From positions 1,240,001 through 1,304,000 of the forward strand of contig NZ_CP064030.1 in NCBI RefSeq assembly GCF_016865235.1: a stretch of 64,000 nt of DNA, written 5' to 3'. The stretch's first letter is position 1. Each line of letters begins with the position of its first letter. The stretch comes from Dyella caseinilytica (GTDB lineage Bacteria > Pseudomonadota > Gammaproteobacteria > Xanthomonadales > Rhodanobacteraceae). Positions 25,595 through 34,255 of the stretch are shown in pieces. The notes below the pieces were generated by a model. It had not been told where the DNA came from and did no database searches. It was given only the letters and a program-made list of their open reading frames with translations. Made by a program: the position numbers and the translations under genes.

Positions 25595-25624
25595 CGCCGA
25601 GGGATTTTCCCTCGGCGCTTTTTT
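25595..25624 (+). terminator. Rho-independent terminator of paralogue 1
   Basis: CGCCGAGGG and CCCTCGGCG pair around ATTTT and are followed by CTTTTTT, 36 bases after the stop codon. Confidence 0.9.
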
Positions 25625-25664
25625 GTGATGGTCGCACCGGATTGATTGCTTTTGATCGATACAA

Positions 25665-25699
25665 GGAGCCGGGGAGGCAACTTCCCGGCTCCTTTTTTT
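25665..25699 (+). terminator. Second tandem terminator
   Basis: GGAGCCGGG (25665-25673) pairs with CCCGGCTCC (25684-25692), then seven Ts. Together with the terminator at 25595 it isolates the two paralogues transcriptionally. Confidence 0.88.
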
Positions 25700-25822
25700 G
25701 TTTGCATCGTATGTTTTTGCTGGGTAGGGAAGCGTCGTGGCTGCGCGTCTTACACAGAACGGCATGGCTATCTCGTCACACGAGCAGTGATGTGATGAGT
25801 GTGTGAAGAAGCTTTGCTGCAG

Positions 25823-25930
25823 GGGGAGGGGAGACTGCTTGCATGGAGGCATCGCTGTTCGAAGTGCCGAGACTTCTGGATGGTCCAGAGTCTTTAACCG
25901 ATAGCCATTGCATAATTGGGGAGATTATCG
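25823..25930 (+). promoter_or_regulatory. Structured mRNA leader, copy 2
   Basis: Homologous to 24394-24500. The hairpin is TCTGGA (25876-25881), loop TGG, TCCAGA (25885-25890), extended by GAGAC/GTCTT. Relative to copy 1, C-G becomes T-A in the inner stem, G-C becomes A-T and T-G becomes C-G in the outer stem: three changes that all keep base pairing. Confidence 0.65.
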
Positions 25931-26953
25931 ATGCAAGCCAAGTTGAAGTTTGTATTCGCAGCCGGTCTGGTGGGCGCTGCGTTTGTTCCCGCGGTCTTCG
26001 CAGCCGATCAGCAAGTAGGGCCGATCGAGCAAGTAGCACGCGAAGCCTGGCGTCAAGACATCGCGCAGATCGCCACGCCGTCAGAAGGTTGCTTCCATGC
26101 CAGCTATCCGAGCATCGTGTGGCAGCAAGTGGCATGCAGAGCGTTGACGCAAGCGGCGCATCCGCTGCCGCATTACTACCTTTTCGCCGCACAGGAAACG
26201 GCCGGTAACGGCAACGATTACACCATTCAGACCGGCTCTCACCTGATCACCTCGGCTGTCGGCACCTTCCCGTCGGTAACCGGTGTGACCTCCGAGCAAA
26301 GCATCGGTGTGGCGGCTTACGGCGATGGCGGTATCCTGGGCGCCAACGAATATTCAGTTCAGCTTAATACGCAATTCACGTCGACCACCGCAGCGTGCAA
26401 GAGCCACTCCGGTTGCACCGTGTGGCAGCAGTGGGTGTATGCGACGGATTACGAGGAACAAGGTAAGGGTGCCATCTTCATGCAGGATTGGCTGATCGGC
26501 TACGGCAGCAGCCGGTGCCCGAGCGGCTTTGGCAGCGACGGCGAAGGTGATTGCTACGAGAACAGCAGTGCCGCACTGCCGCCGGATATCTCGCCCACCG
26601 CACTGGCCAGCTTGAAGCTGACGGCTACGGCGGCCAAGAGTGGTAACGACACGGCCGTCGTTACGTATGACGGTGAGGCTTACAGCACCAGCCAAAAGGA
26701 CAGCACGTTGGATATCGCATCGGTGTGGAACACCGGTGAGTTCAACATCGTCGGCAATGCTGGCGGTTCGGAAGCGGAGTTCAACAATGGCGCCTCCATC
26801 ACGGTGAACCTCGCAGTGAGCGATGGTTCCACCAGCGCTCCTTCCTGCGTGGCCGATTCCGGCACCACGGGCGAGAGCAACAACCTGAACCTGGGCACCT
26901 GTACTGCTTCCAGTGGTTCGACCCCGTCGATCAAGTTCACTGAATCGAACTGA
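25931..26953 (+). CDS. Secreted protein of unknown family, tandem paralogue 2
   Basis: A 340-residue paralogue of the preceding gene with the same signal peptide type (KLKFVFAAGLVGAAFVPAVFA), conserved blocks (QQVGPIEQVAREAWRQDIAQIATPSEGC, GVTSEQSIGVAAYGDGGILGANEYS, CKSHSGCTVWQQWVY, YGSSRCPSGFGSDGEGDCYEN) and the same final SC...LGTC pair ending FTESN. It lacks the short insertion after the signal peptide found in paralogue 1. Divergence is spread evenly, so both copies appear to be under selection. It has its own leader and terminator, so regulation is per gene. Confidence 0.8.
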   Translation: MQAKLKFVFAAGLVGAAFVPAVFAADQQVGPIEQVAREAWRQDIAQIATPSEGCFHASYPSIVWQQVACRALTQAAHPLPHYYLFAAQETAGNGNDYTIQTGSHLITSAVGTFPSVTGVTSEQSIGVAAYGDGGILGANEYSVQLNTQFTSTTAACKSHSGCTVWQQWVYATDYEEQGKGAIFMQDWLIGYGSSRCPSGFGSDGEGDCYENSSAALPPDISPTALASLKLTATAAKSGNDTAVVTYDGEAYSTSQKDSTLDIASVWNTGEFNIVGNAGGSEAEFNNGASITVNLAVSDGSTSAPSCVADSGTTGESNNLNLGTCTASSGSTPSIKFTESN

Positions 26954-26991
26954 GTTCGGCAAGCGTCGTTATTGAGATCGATTGAAATGAA

Positions 26992-27021
26992 GCCGAGGGG
27001 AGCCATCCCCTCGGCTTTTTT
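26992..27021 (+). terminator. Rho-independent terminator of paralogue 2
   Basis: GCCGAGGGG and CCCCTCGGC around AGCCAT, then TTTTTT, 39 bases after the stop codon. Confidence 0.9.
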
Positions 27022-27368
27022 GTTGGGTCATGCGCGCAGCTGAATACACTTCGCTCGCGGGGCATGCCAGCTAAAGAAATATCCGGCGCTGCCGATCTAC
27101 TGGCAGATCCTGAACATATGATGGTGTTGCAATCCAGGAGCATGGCCCGTTGGTGTTTCACGCCAATAACGTGATCTGCTTCCGGGCTTTCTATAAGCAT
27201 GCTTAATGATAACAACGGTCGCTTGGCAGCTCGGAAAGGGCGCATGGCTCGCCAGCGTGATGTTTGGACAAGGCTGCCCATGGCCGGATAAGGACGTCAC
27301 ACAAACCTTTACATTAACGAGCAGCGGTCCATCTTTTATCGGGATCGCAGCAAGCGTGGTCCGAGTAA
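27022..27368. other. Intergenic region before the diguanylate cyclase
   Basis: 347 bases without a supported gene; an open frame from 27206 runs into the cyclase in another frame and has no family features. Presumably carries the cyclase promoter. Confidence 0.4.
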
Positions 27369-28631
27369 ATGTCCTGGAAAGAGCTCCCAGATCTGTTGGC
27401 CGTTGGAGTCCTGATCTACGCGTTTATTTCGGTGTCGCGCCCGGCAGGCAGCACGATGACCCGGCTATGGTTGGCGGGATGGATTTGCGTGGAGTTGCAT
27501 TTCGCGGCTTATTCTTTCGCTGACGCGCCGGATCTGCTCGGCACAGTCACCGGTATTGTGGGTACGGCCGCGTTGGTGTGGTGTGCGCAGCTTTTCTTTT
27601 GGTCGATGGATCCGTTGCCGGAAGCATGGGGCAGCCGATGGCTGTTCTGGGCCGTCTGCGCTGTTTACACGCTTTATCTTGCGCTGGCGTCATTGCCGGC
27701 CATACCTCCGTTTGTGATGGCCGCAACCGCGAGCCTGTTTGCCATCGTGCCGCTGGCCATTGTTACGGCGACGCCGCGTGCACAGCGTCCGGTCAGCCGC
27801 TGGATCGCGGTGGTTACGCATGTGGCGCTTGCCGCGGCGCTGCTGCATTGGCAGTTCTCCGCGCACGGGCCTGATCTGATGATGGTCATGCCGCTGTTTG
27901 CAGCTTATTTCACCTGCTGCCTGCAGTTCGGCTTCTCCAATCAGCGTAAGACCGGCGGCTTCGTGGTCACCATGCTGGGACTGCTCGCCTGGTCGCTGGT
28001 CTTCCCGGTGGGCATGGCGTTCGATGTATTTCTGCCCGACGTGAAAGTGGGTGCAGAAGTCTGGAACTTGCCCAAGTATCTGGTGGCGGTGGGCATGATT
28101 CTGTTGTTGCTGGAAGGTCAGCTGAAACGGAATCAACATCTGGCCTATCACGATGCCTTGACCGGCCTGCCGAATCGCCGCTTGTTCGAAGATCGCATCA
28201 GTGGTGCCATGGAGCGTGCACGGCAACGTAATGGCTGCACGGCCATATTGGCCATCGACCTGGATGGATTCAAGGAAGTGAACGACACGCTTGGTCATCA
28301 CGCTGGGGATGAGGTGTTGAAGCAGGTTGCCCGGATGTTTGCGACCAGGCTTCGCCGCATCGACACGCTGGCGCGTACTGGAGGCGATGAGTTCTCGGTG
28401 GTGCTGGAAGGACCGATTACACGTGGCGAAGCTGCTGAGGTGGCCTCCACCTTGAAGAAGCTGCTGGAAACGCCGTTGACCGTGTCAGGACGCACCATGC
28501 AAATCGGCGCGAGCATCGGCTTGGCCATGTTTCCGGACGATGCACCTACGCCAGATCGATTATCGATCCTGGCGGATGAGCGGATGTACCGGGCGAAGCG
28601 GAACGGTGGTTGCCAGGTGCAGGCCGGCTGA
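27369..28631 (+). CDS. Membrane-bound diguanylate cyclase
   Basis: A 420-residue protein with an N-terminal multi-pass membrane sensor (seven or eight helices, residues about 5-250) and a C-terminal GGDEF domain that makes cyclic di-GMP from two GTP. The domain starts at YHDALTGLPNRRLFEDRI (about 258), the active site is TGGDEF (about 338-343), and the RRID sequence just before it matches the RxxD inhibitory site, so product inhibition is likely. It ends YRAKRNGG. No EAL domain. It is a single-gene unit followed by a TPR-sulfotransferase 145 bases later. Confidence 0.93.
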   Translation: MSWKELPDLLAVGVLIYAFISVSRPAGSTMTRLWLAGWICVELHFAAYSFADAPDLLGTVTGIVGTAALVWCAQLFFWSMDPLPEAWGSRWLFWAVCAVYTLYLALASLPAIPPFVMAATASLFAIVPLAIVTATPRAQRPVSRWIAVVTHVALAAALLHWQFSAHGPDLMMVMPLFAAYFTCCLQFGFSNQRKTGGFVVTMLGLLAWSLVFPVGMAFDVFLPDVKVGAEVWNLPKYLVAVGMILLLLEGQLKRNQHLAYHDALTGLPNRRLFEDRISGAMERARQRNGCTAILAIDLDGFKEVNDTLGHHAGDEVLKQVARMFATRLRRIDTLARTGGDEFSVVLEGPITRGEAAEVASTLKKLLETPLTVSGRTMQIGASIGLAMFPDDAPTPDRLSILADERMYRAKRNGGCQVQAG

Positions 28632-28776
28632 TCGCTACATCAGGACAGCAAGAAGCCTTCAGATGCTGATTTGCCGGCGGGAGCTATGCCAGGCGCGACG
28701 CCTGGCGGCTGAATCTGCATAATGGACTGCATAGAGTCCCGCTACCTGATCGTCACCGCTGCTGCAAAAACCATCC

Positions 28777-30363
28777 ATGGCCGACCTTTCCGATCTCCAA
28801 GCGCGACTTATTAACGCCTTCAATCGTCAGGACTGGCCCGTCGTCAGGCAGCTGGCGTTGCAATTGCAGCCGCTTGCGCCGTTGGACGCCATGGCTCCAT
28901 TCATGGGTGGCGTGGCGCATATGCAATTGCAACAGCTGCCGCAAGCCATCGACCTTTTGCGGCAGGCGACGCTGCTCCAGCCGGGGCGTGCAGATTTTGC
29001 GGCGGAGTACGCCAAATCACTGGCGCTTGCACGCAGGATGGCAGAAGCGAAAGTTGCTGCCGAAAAGGCGTTGGCGCTGGGGCCGGCCAATCCCATGACG
29101 CTGGATACGCTTGGTGTGGTGTTCAGCCAGACCAATGCGCATGAGCAGTCTGTTGATGTTTTTCGCCGTCTCGTGGCCATGGTGCCGAATCATCCGCAAG
29201 CACGTTTCAATCTGGCCTACGCACTGACCACGATGGGTGATGCTGTTGCGGCAGAACAGGAACTTGAGGCATGCATCCGGCTTGAGCCGCGCTTCTGGAT
29301 TGCACATTGGAATCTTGCGCAACTGCGCCGCCAAACGCCTGACGGCCATCATGTGGAGCGATTGAAGCGATTGCAGACACAGTATTCAGCGCAGCCTGCT
29401 GCACAGCTTTATTTGAATATGGCCTTGGCCAAGGAATGTGAGGATCTGGGCAATTATCCGGAAGCGTTTGAGCATTACCGCCGCGCGAAGACGGCGGGGC
29501 GTCGCCGCGATGAACAGTCGGTCAAGCGCGACGAAGCCATTTTCAAGCGGCTTGTCGAGAGCTTCCCGGTGACGGAGAAGGCGGCCCACTCAGGCGATGC
29601 AAGCCGTGCTCCGATTTTCATCATTGGCATGCCGCGTACAGGCACGACGCTGCTTGATCGCATCCTTTCCAGTCATCCGGATGTTCATTCCGCCGGTGAG
29701 CTGCAGGATTTTCCGGCAAGCCTGCAGCGCGTATCCGGTAGCACGGTTCCGATTTTGCTTGATCCGGATTTGCCTGCGCGGGTACGCAGCCTCGATTGGC
29801 AGGCGTTGGGTGCCAGTTACCTCGCCGCTACGAACGAGCACGCGGAAAAGGCTCCCTACTTTATCGACAAGTTGCCGCATAACTTTCTTTATGCGGGTTT
29901 TATCGCACGCGCCTTGCCAAAGGCGAAGATCATTTGTCTTCGTCGTGATCCGCTGGATACCTGCCTTGGGAATTTCCGGCATTTGTTTGAGCAGGAAACG
30001 TCTTACTACGACTACTCCTTCGATCTGCTTGATACCGGGCGCTATTACATCGGCTTCGACCGTCTTATGGCACACTGGAACAACGTGTTGCCAGGGCGTG
30101 TGTTGGAGGTGCATTACGAGTCGTTGGTGGAATCGCAGGAGGCTGCCACGCGTAAGTTGCTGGAATTTTGCGGCTTACCCTGGAACGATACCTGCTTGCA
30201 GTCTGAACACAATGCCGCACCCGTCAACACCCCCAACGCATGGCAAGTGCGTGCGCCGATTTATCGGACAGCACTCGGCCGCTGGCGGAACTATGAGCCG
30301 CAGCTGCGCGAATTGCGTGATCTGCTTGTGGACGCGGGTGTACTTGCCGGAACGCAAGGCTAG
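28777..30363 (+). CDS. TPR-sulfotransferase fusion protein
   Basis: A 528-residue protein with N-terminal tetratricopeptide repeats (residues about 1-240, for example NPMTLDTLGVVFSQTNAHEQSVDVFRRLVAM) and a C-terminal sulfotransferase domain. The PAPS 5'-phosphosulfate loop is FIIGMPRTGTTLLDRILSSHPDV near residue 281, and the 3'-phosphate site includes KIICLRRDPLDTCLGNFRHLF near 385. No signal peptide; cytoplasmic. Such TPR-sulfotransferases are common in proteobacteria and are thought to sulfate peptides, glycans or metabolites; the acceptor is unknown. Confidence 0.9.
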   Translation: MADLSDLQARLINAFNRQDWPVVRQLALQLQPLAPLDAMAPFMGGVAHMQLQQLPQAIDLLRQATLLQPGRADFAAEYAKSLALARRMAEAKVAAEKALALGPANPMTLDTLGVVFSQTNAHEQSVDVFRRLVAMVPNHPQARFNLAYALTTMGDAVAAEQELEACIRLEPRFWIAHWNLAQLRRQTPDGHHVERLKRLQTQYSAQPAAQLYLNMALAKECEDLGNYPEAFEHYRRAKTAGRRRDEQSVKRDEAIFKRLVESFPVTEKAAHSGDASRAPIFIIGMPRTGTTLLDRILSSHPDVHSAGELQDFPASLQRVSGSTVPILLDPDLPARVRSLDWQALGASYLAATNEHAEKAPYFIDKLPHNFLYAGFIARALPKAKIICLRRDPLDTCLGNFRHLFEQETSYYDYSFDLLDTGRYYIGFDRLMAHWNNVLPGRVLEVHYESLVESQEAATRKLLEFCGLPWNDTCLQSEHNAAPVNTPNAWQVRAPIYRTALGRWRNYEPQLRELRDLLVDAGVLAGTQG

Positions 30364-30450
30364 GCTCTTACAGCCGTGCGCTGTACCTCACTCCTAACTC
30401 GATCGACGCAGCACATCGACATGCCGTCCTTGGCGTGGCCTACGATGAGA

Positions 30451-31557
30451 TCAATGCGCTCCGCTATCCACCTTGCTTACCAGCGTGTTGAACGCTGCAG
30501 AGGTCTGCTCTTCGGTGAAGTTGCAGTGTCCATTACCGACCGGTGCGAGGACAGTGAGTAATTTGCCGTTACCTGACGCACGTACTTGGTCGGGATAGAC
30601 GGAATGAAATCGCGCGGGGATGGTTTGGTCAAAGGCGTTCCATTGCATCACCAGTGGTACGTTGATGCGGCCGGTCAAGGTGACGTTGCGGCTGGCATAG
30701 GCCATGGCAGCGGGTGAGCCGGCATAGCGATGTACGTTGCGATTGAAGGCATCATCGTCTCCGAAGCCATGATAAAGGGTCTTACGGTTGTCTACCGGCA
30801 TGCCGCCCGCGCGCTGCTCGAATTCACGCAACGTCATGTAATACAGCGACAGCGTTGGCAGCGTTTCAGGTGTTTCCTGCAGACGCTTTTCCAGTATGGC
30901 GGCCTCCTTCGGATGCGCTTGCAGTGCCTTGGCAAAGACAGCCGGAGGGATGAATCGTGGCGAGTCGGGAGCAGCCAGGTCTGGCAGCACACCCGGAATC
31001 AATGCATCGAAGGCCACCAAGGGCGTGACGATGGCGCGCGAGACGATGTCGGGCGTTGAGACGGTCGCACCACACGTGATCAGCGCGCCAGCGTAGACAT
31101 GCTGGTAGCGTTCGATGCTCGCTGCCACCTCCAGGCCACCCAGTGAGAAGCCGTAAATGTAGGTGTGGGCAGGGCGGGCGAAGGTGTGAATGAAATATTG
31201 GCGGAGACGTTCATTATCGGCGATGGCATCGCCCACCGCCCAGCCTTGCGATGCATATTGGCTCTGTGCAACGGCATAGCCCTGTTTGAGAAAGATGGAC
31301 GTGGCGTCAGCTGCCGTCATCGGCGTCTTTATCGGTGCGCCCACGGGCTGGTAGCCATGCATCACCATCACCAGGTCGCCGTTCCAATTTGCCGGGATAT
31401 CGATGCGGTAGAGCGCGCCCTGTAGCGTGCCAGCGTGGGTGCCGGGCTTCAGATCAGCGGCGGTCGCAGGAGGAGCACCAATGCCGATCAAAGCCGCCAA
31501 TACAAGCCAAATAGTGATCAGTCGAACGGTGGCGTAGTGTGATGCTGTACGTTTCAC
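30451..31557 (-). CDS. Secreted alpha/beta hydrolase
   Basis: A 368-residue exported hydrolase. GTG start with AGGAG six bases upstream; signal peptide core LITIWLVLAALIGIGAP ends near ATAA. The fold signs are DLVMVMHGYQPVG (oxyanion region), the nucleophile elbow YGFSLGGLE (Ser about residue 160), NAFDQTIPARFH (probable acid) and the final GNGHCNF histidine. The substrate could be an ester or a polymer end; families of this shape include tannase-like and depolymerase-like enzymes. The upstream gene at 31562 starts with a very similar signal sequence and ends 4 bases before this start, so the two form an operon. Confidence 0.82.
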   Translation of the reverse strand: MKRTASHYATVRLITIWLVLAALIGIGAPPATAADLKPGTHAGTLQGALYRIDIPANWNGDLVMVMHGYQPVGAPIKTPMTAADATSIFLKQGYAVAQSQYASQGWAVGDAIADNERLRQYFIHTFARPAHTYIYGFSLGGLEVAASIERYQHVYAGALITCGATVSTPDIVSRAIVTPLVAFDALIPGVLPDLAAPDSPRFIPPAVFAKALQAHPKEAAILEKRLQETPETLPTLSLYYMTLREFEQRAGGMPVDNRKTLYHGFGDDDAFNRNVHRYAGSPAAMAYASRNVTLTGRINVPLVMQWNAFDQTIPARFHSVYPDQVRASGNGKLLTVLAPVGNGHCNFTEEQTSAAFNTLVSKVDSGAH

Positions 31558-31561
31558 GTGA

Positions 31562-31987
31562 TTACTCCTGAACTTTGGAAAAGCTCAAACCAGGTCGGTA
31601 AGCATGGAGATGGCAGAGGTCGACATGACGGGTGACGATTCGGCGGCCATCCGACAACACCGTGCGCAGATCGTGCAGGCAGCTACCGTCATCGTGAATC
31701 TGAAGCATGACGGCAAGCGCGTCGTCGAATGACGACTCTTGCATCGGGCCCCTGAAATCGATGTTGGTCCAGTGATCAGTCCCGGTCGGTGCGATCGAAA
31801 ACGAATCGATATGGCTGCGCGTGTCGTTGATAACCTCGAGGGTAAACATCGAATGCGCGCCGGCGTTGGCGTCGGGTTTCAGACCCGCGGCGTGCGCAGG
31901 CAGAGAGCCGATGCCGACGCAGGCGAGCAACACAAACCCAACATGGGTCAGTCGAAAACGGGTGCAGTGTGGTGCTGTACGTTTCAT
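31562..31987 (-). CDS. Small secreted protein, operon partner of hydrolase
   Basis: A 141-residue secreted protein of unknown family. Its signal peptide and ribosome-binding region (CCAGGAGTGATGACATGAAACG) closely match those of the hydrolase at 30451-31557 (MKRTA.H start), which suggests that the 5' end of one gene was copied to the other. The mature part (residues about 35-141) has MFTLEVINDTRSHIDSFSIAPTG, two cysteines in the SCLHDLRTVL..DLCHLH region and no known motif. It resembles small beta-domain periplasmic proteins that accompany exported enzymes. Confidence 0.7.
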   Translation of the reverse strand: MKRTAPHCTRFRLTHVGFVLLACVGIGSLPAHAAGLKPDANAGAHSMFTLEVINDTRSHIDSFSIAPTGTDHWTNIDFRGPMQESSFDDALAVMLQIHDDGSCLHDLRTVLSDGRRIVTRHVDLCHLHAYRPGLSFSKVQE

Positions 31988-32148
31988 GTCATCACTCCTG
32001 GGGAAAGTGCGGGCACAGGGGCATCGTTGCGGCCATTGGAAATGGCCACAGGTGGATCACATGCGGGTGAGGCGTGGGTCAGGTCCTCTGCATGAGGACC
32101 ATGGGGGGAAACCGGCTGTAAAGCGGGCTCAGCTGTGTGGGAAAGCGC

Positions 32149-33726
32149 TCACCAGGGTTGAGTGCCCGTGTATTGGAGGGCGCTTGCTATGGTTCCATCC
32201 TCATCGACTAACAGCATCACCGTTTCCGTACCGTGCTGGCGCCTGACGAGATAGACGTCTGAGCCGAACTTGCTGACGCCCGTGAATGTGTAGGATTCGA
32301 CCGGTCCGAGCGCGGCGAGAAATTTCCTTCTCGACACTTTGTTTTCGGTACGTACCCGGGCCAGATCGTCACTCATGCCGGTGCCGCTGTCGGGATCGCT
32401 GAGGAACAGTCGTATCGCCTTATCGCTGCCCGGGAATGGCCTTTGCACTTTGATGCGGGCGGCGAGTGCGGCATTGATCCGGTCGGCGGTGGTTTTATCG
32501 ACGCGCGTGACGTCGAGGACATCGCGCCCGTTCTGCTGGGCGACCAGTCGCAAGGCATGGCCATTGGCATCCGTGACGAAGTGCGCGGTGGCATTCGGCA
32601 CGGTGCTGTCCTGGCCCTCCACGGTGAACCGGTTTTCGCCGAGGGGAACGAGGTGGAGCGGCTTCCGCGCGGCGATCTGCCCGGTGATATTGACGGTGAG
32701 GCCACTGCTGTCGCGCGTCACGGTAACAAGAGAGATGGGGCTGATCTGGTAAAAGCCTATGTAGCGGTCAAGCGTGTCGCTGCTCAGCGCGACCGGGGTG
32801 TTGGGCGGCGGCGTTACCTGCGCTGCAAAGGCTGCGATGCCCAGCGACGCACACACCAGTGCCGCCGCCGATGCGCGCGCCCATTTCTTCGGCTTACGCA
32901 GCATGTGCCGGATGCGCAGTTCGAGGAACGATGCGGAATCGGACATCGCCGGCACCACACCCAGATGACTCGATTGGCGCTGGCCGACGTGGATCAACGT
33001 TTCGCAATACGCACCGAGATCATGTCCGCCCAGCAGGACGCGGGCGTCGCAGTCCACCTCGATGGCATGGCGCAAGCGGCGGAATTGCCACCACAGTAGC
33101 GGATTCCAGGGCATCAGCATCAGCAGCGCCAGCGCGAATGCGACGAGCTGAGGATCGCGTGCACGCAGATGCGAGCGCTCGTGAGCGATGGTGCATTGTT
33201 GCTGCGCCTCGTTGGCCTGCAGCAACCACACGGGCACGACGATGCGTGAACGCATCAAGCCGACGACGGCCGGCCCCGCATCGGGTGCGACCAGAACACG
33301 CTCGCCACACAGGCGTCCTTCGCGCCAGCCACGCTTACGCCGATGCAACAGCACGGAGCTCAGGGCGAGGATCAGCGTCATCAGCACCGAGGCCGCCACC
33401 CACGTGCCGCGCACCAGCGTATCGATGTGAGCGGATGTCGCGTTCGGCTGCGCACCCTCAAGGTCGAACAGTGCCGGTGGTATCGCTATGGATGTCGTGT
33501 TGCGCAGAACAATCGACGTCGACGCAGAACCGGACTTGAGGGCACTGGGGAGCTGAATCGACGCGGTGGCAATCACCGTCGGCAGCACCAGCGAGCAAAC
33601 CAGCGTTGCTATCCACACCCATCGTGTCGCGGCCCGGCGGACCCTTGCCGCACGCTCGCCCGCAAGTGCCGCTGCACTCAGCGTGGCCGTGACCAGGACG
33701 GCATACATCATCCAGGCAATCATCAC
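32149..33726 (-). CDS. BlaR1/M56-family membrane metallopeptidase
   Basis: A 525-residue protein with an N-terminal membrane part (about four helices, to residue 290) containing the M56 zinc motif HERSHLRARD (HExxH form, residues about 183-192) with the downstream E.DCDARVL, and a large C-terminal periplasmic part (to 525) rich in beta strands (ISPISLVTVTRDSSGLTVNI). It lacks the penicillin-binding sensor signature of BlaR1, so the sensed signal is unknown. The ATG overlaps the stop codon of the BlaI-like gene by four bases (ATGA), so the two are translationally coupled and form a sensor/repressor pair. Confidence 0.88.
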   Translation of the reverse strand: MMIAWMMYAVLVTATLSAAALAGERAARVRRAATRWVWIATLVCSLVLPTVIATASIQLPSALKSGSASTSIVLRNTTSIAIPPALFDLEGAQPNATSAHIDTLVRGTWVAASVLMTLILALSSVLLHRRKRGWREGRLCGERVLVAPDAGPAVVGLMRSRIVVPVWLLQANEAQQQCTIAHERSHLRARDPQLVAFALALLMLMPWNPLLWWQFRRLRHAIEVDCDARVLLGGHDLGAYCETLIHVGQRQSSHLGVVPAMSDSASFLELRIRHMLRKPKKWARASAAALVCASLGIAAFAAQVTPPPNTPVALSSDTLDRYIGFYQISPISLVTVTRDSSGLTVNITGQIAARKPLHLVPLGENRFTVEGQDSTVPNATAHFVTDANGHALRLVAQQNGRDVLDVTRVDKTTADRINAALAARIKVQRPFPGSDKAIRLFLSDPDSGTGMSDDLARVRTENKVSRRKFLAALGPVESYTFTGVSKFGSDVYLVRRQHGTETVMLLVDEDGTIASALQYTGTQPW

Positions 33727-34097
33727 GGCTGCTCCTTGTCGGAACGTTCGGCCAGCAGTTCCCGCATGCGGCGTATCTGCTCGGGGCTGAGTTTCTGGTC
33801 GGACACCAAGTGTGAAAAGAGCAGCTCCGCTGAGCCCTTGAACAGCTTGTCTGTGAGATGTTGCACCGCGTTTTTGCGCGCAGCCTGCTGCTTGATGCTG
33901 GCGAAGTAGCGGTGTCCGCGCCCTTCTTCTTCGTGCCCGACGTAGCCTTTGCCTTCGAGCGTGCGCAGCACGGTGAGCACGGTGGTGTAGGCAAGCTCAT
34001 CGCTCAATCGTTCGCGGACTTCAGCGACCAGCGAGGGTCCGTGGTCCCATAGCGTCTGCATGACATCGGCTTCGCGATCGGTGAGGGAAATCTTCAT
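33723..34097 (-). CDS. BlaI/MecI/CopY-family repressor
   Basis: A 124-residue winged-helix repressor; the ATG at 34097 begins the family (MKISLTDREADVMQTLWDHGPSLVAEVRERL). The second half TTVLTVLRTLEGKGYVGHEEEGRGHRY is the recognition helix and wing, and the C-terminal helices form the dimer that is cleaved when the M56 partner is triggered. An upstream ATG at 34160 would overlap the operator and is rejected. Two operator palindromes lie just upstream. Confidence 0.92.
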   Translation of the reverse strand: MKISLTDREADVMQTLWDHGPSLVAEVRERLSDELAYTTVLTVLRTLEGKGYVGHEEEGRGHRYFASIKQQAARKNAVQHLTDKLFKGSAELLFSHLVSDQKLSPEQIRRMRELLAERSDKEQP

Positions 34098-34116
34098 GGT
34101 GTCTGCCCATCCCCTG

Positions 34117-34176
34117 TCTACTATGGATGTAGTAGATACCCGGACTTCCCGGCTTGTCAACTATGGACATAGTTGA
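34117..34176. promoter_or_regulatory. Two BlaI-type operators
   Basis: TCTACTATGGATGTAGTAGA (34117-34136) and TCAACTATGGACATAGTTGA (34157-34176), each with arms of TACTA/TAGTA or CAACTATG/CATAGTTG. The centres are 40 bases apart, about four helical turns, and both overlap the promoter of the BlaI-like gene, which implies autoregulation. Confidence 0.85.
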
Positions 34177-34255
34177 TCGGTCGCCTACGGTGCGAGGCGG
34201 CATGAGGGTGGGGTGTCGGCTGATGTGTTTATGCTTCCCGGGGTAGTGCATACCC

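Noticed and set aside
24498..25664. 388-residue minus-strand open frame antisense to the first secreted paralogue
   Set aside because: Arg-rich with no recognisable domain and no ribosome-binding site; the plus-strand gene has a signal peptide, paralogue and terminator.
24394..25930. Cyclic di-GMP (GEMM) riboswitch in the duplicated leaders
   Set aside because: The hallmark GGCAAACC and ACGCAAAGCC segments and the tetraloop arrangement are absent, although a diguanylate cyclase gene is nearby.
32443..33099. 218-residue plus-strand open frame inside the M56 peptidase gene
   Set aside because: Shadow of the well-supported minus-strand gene; no start signal or domain.
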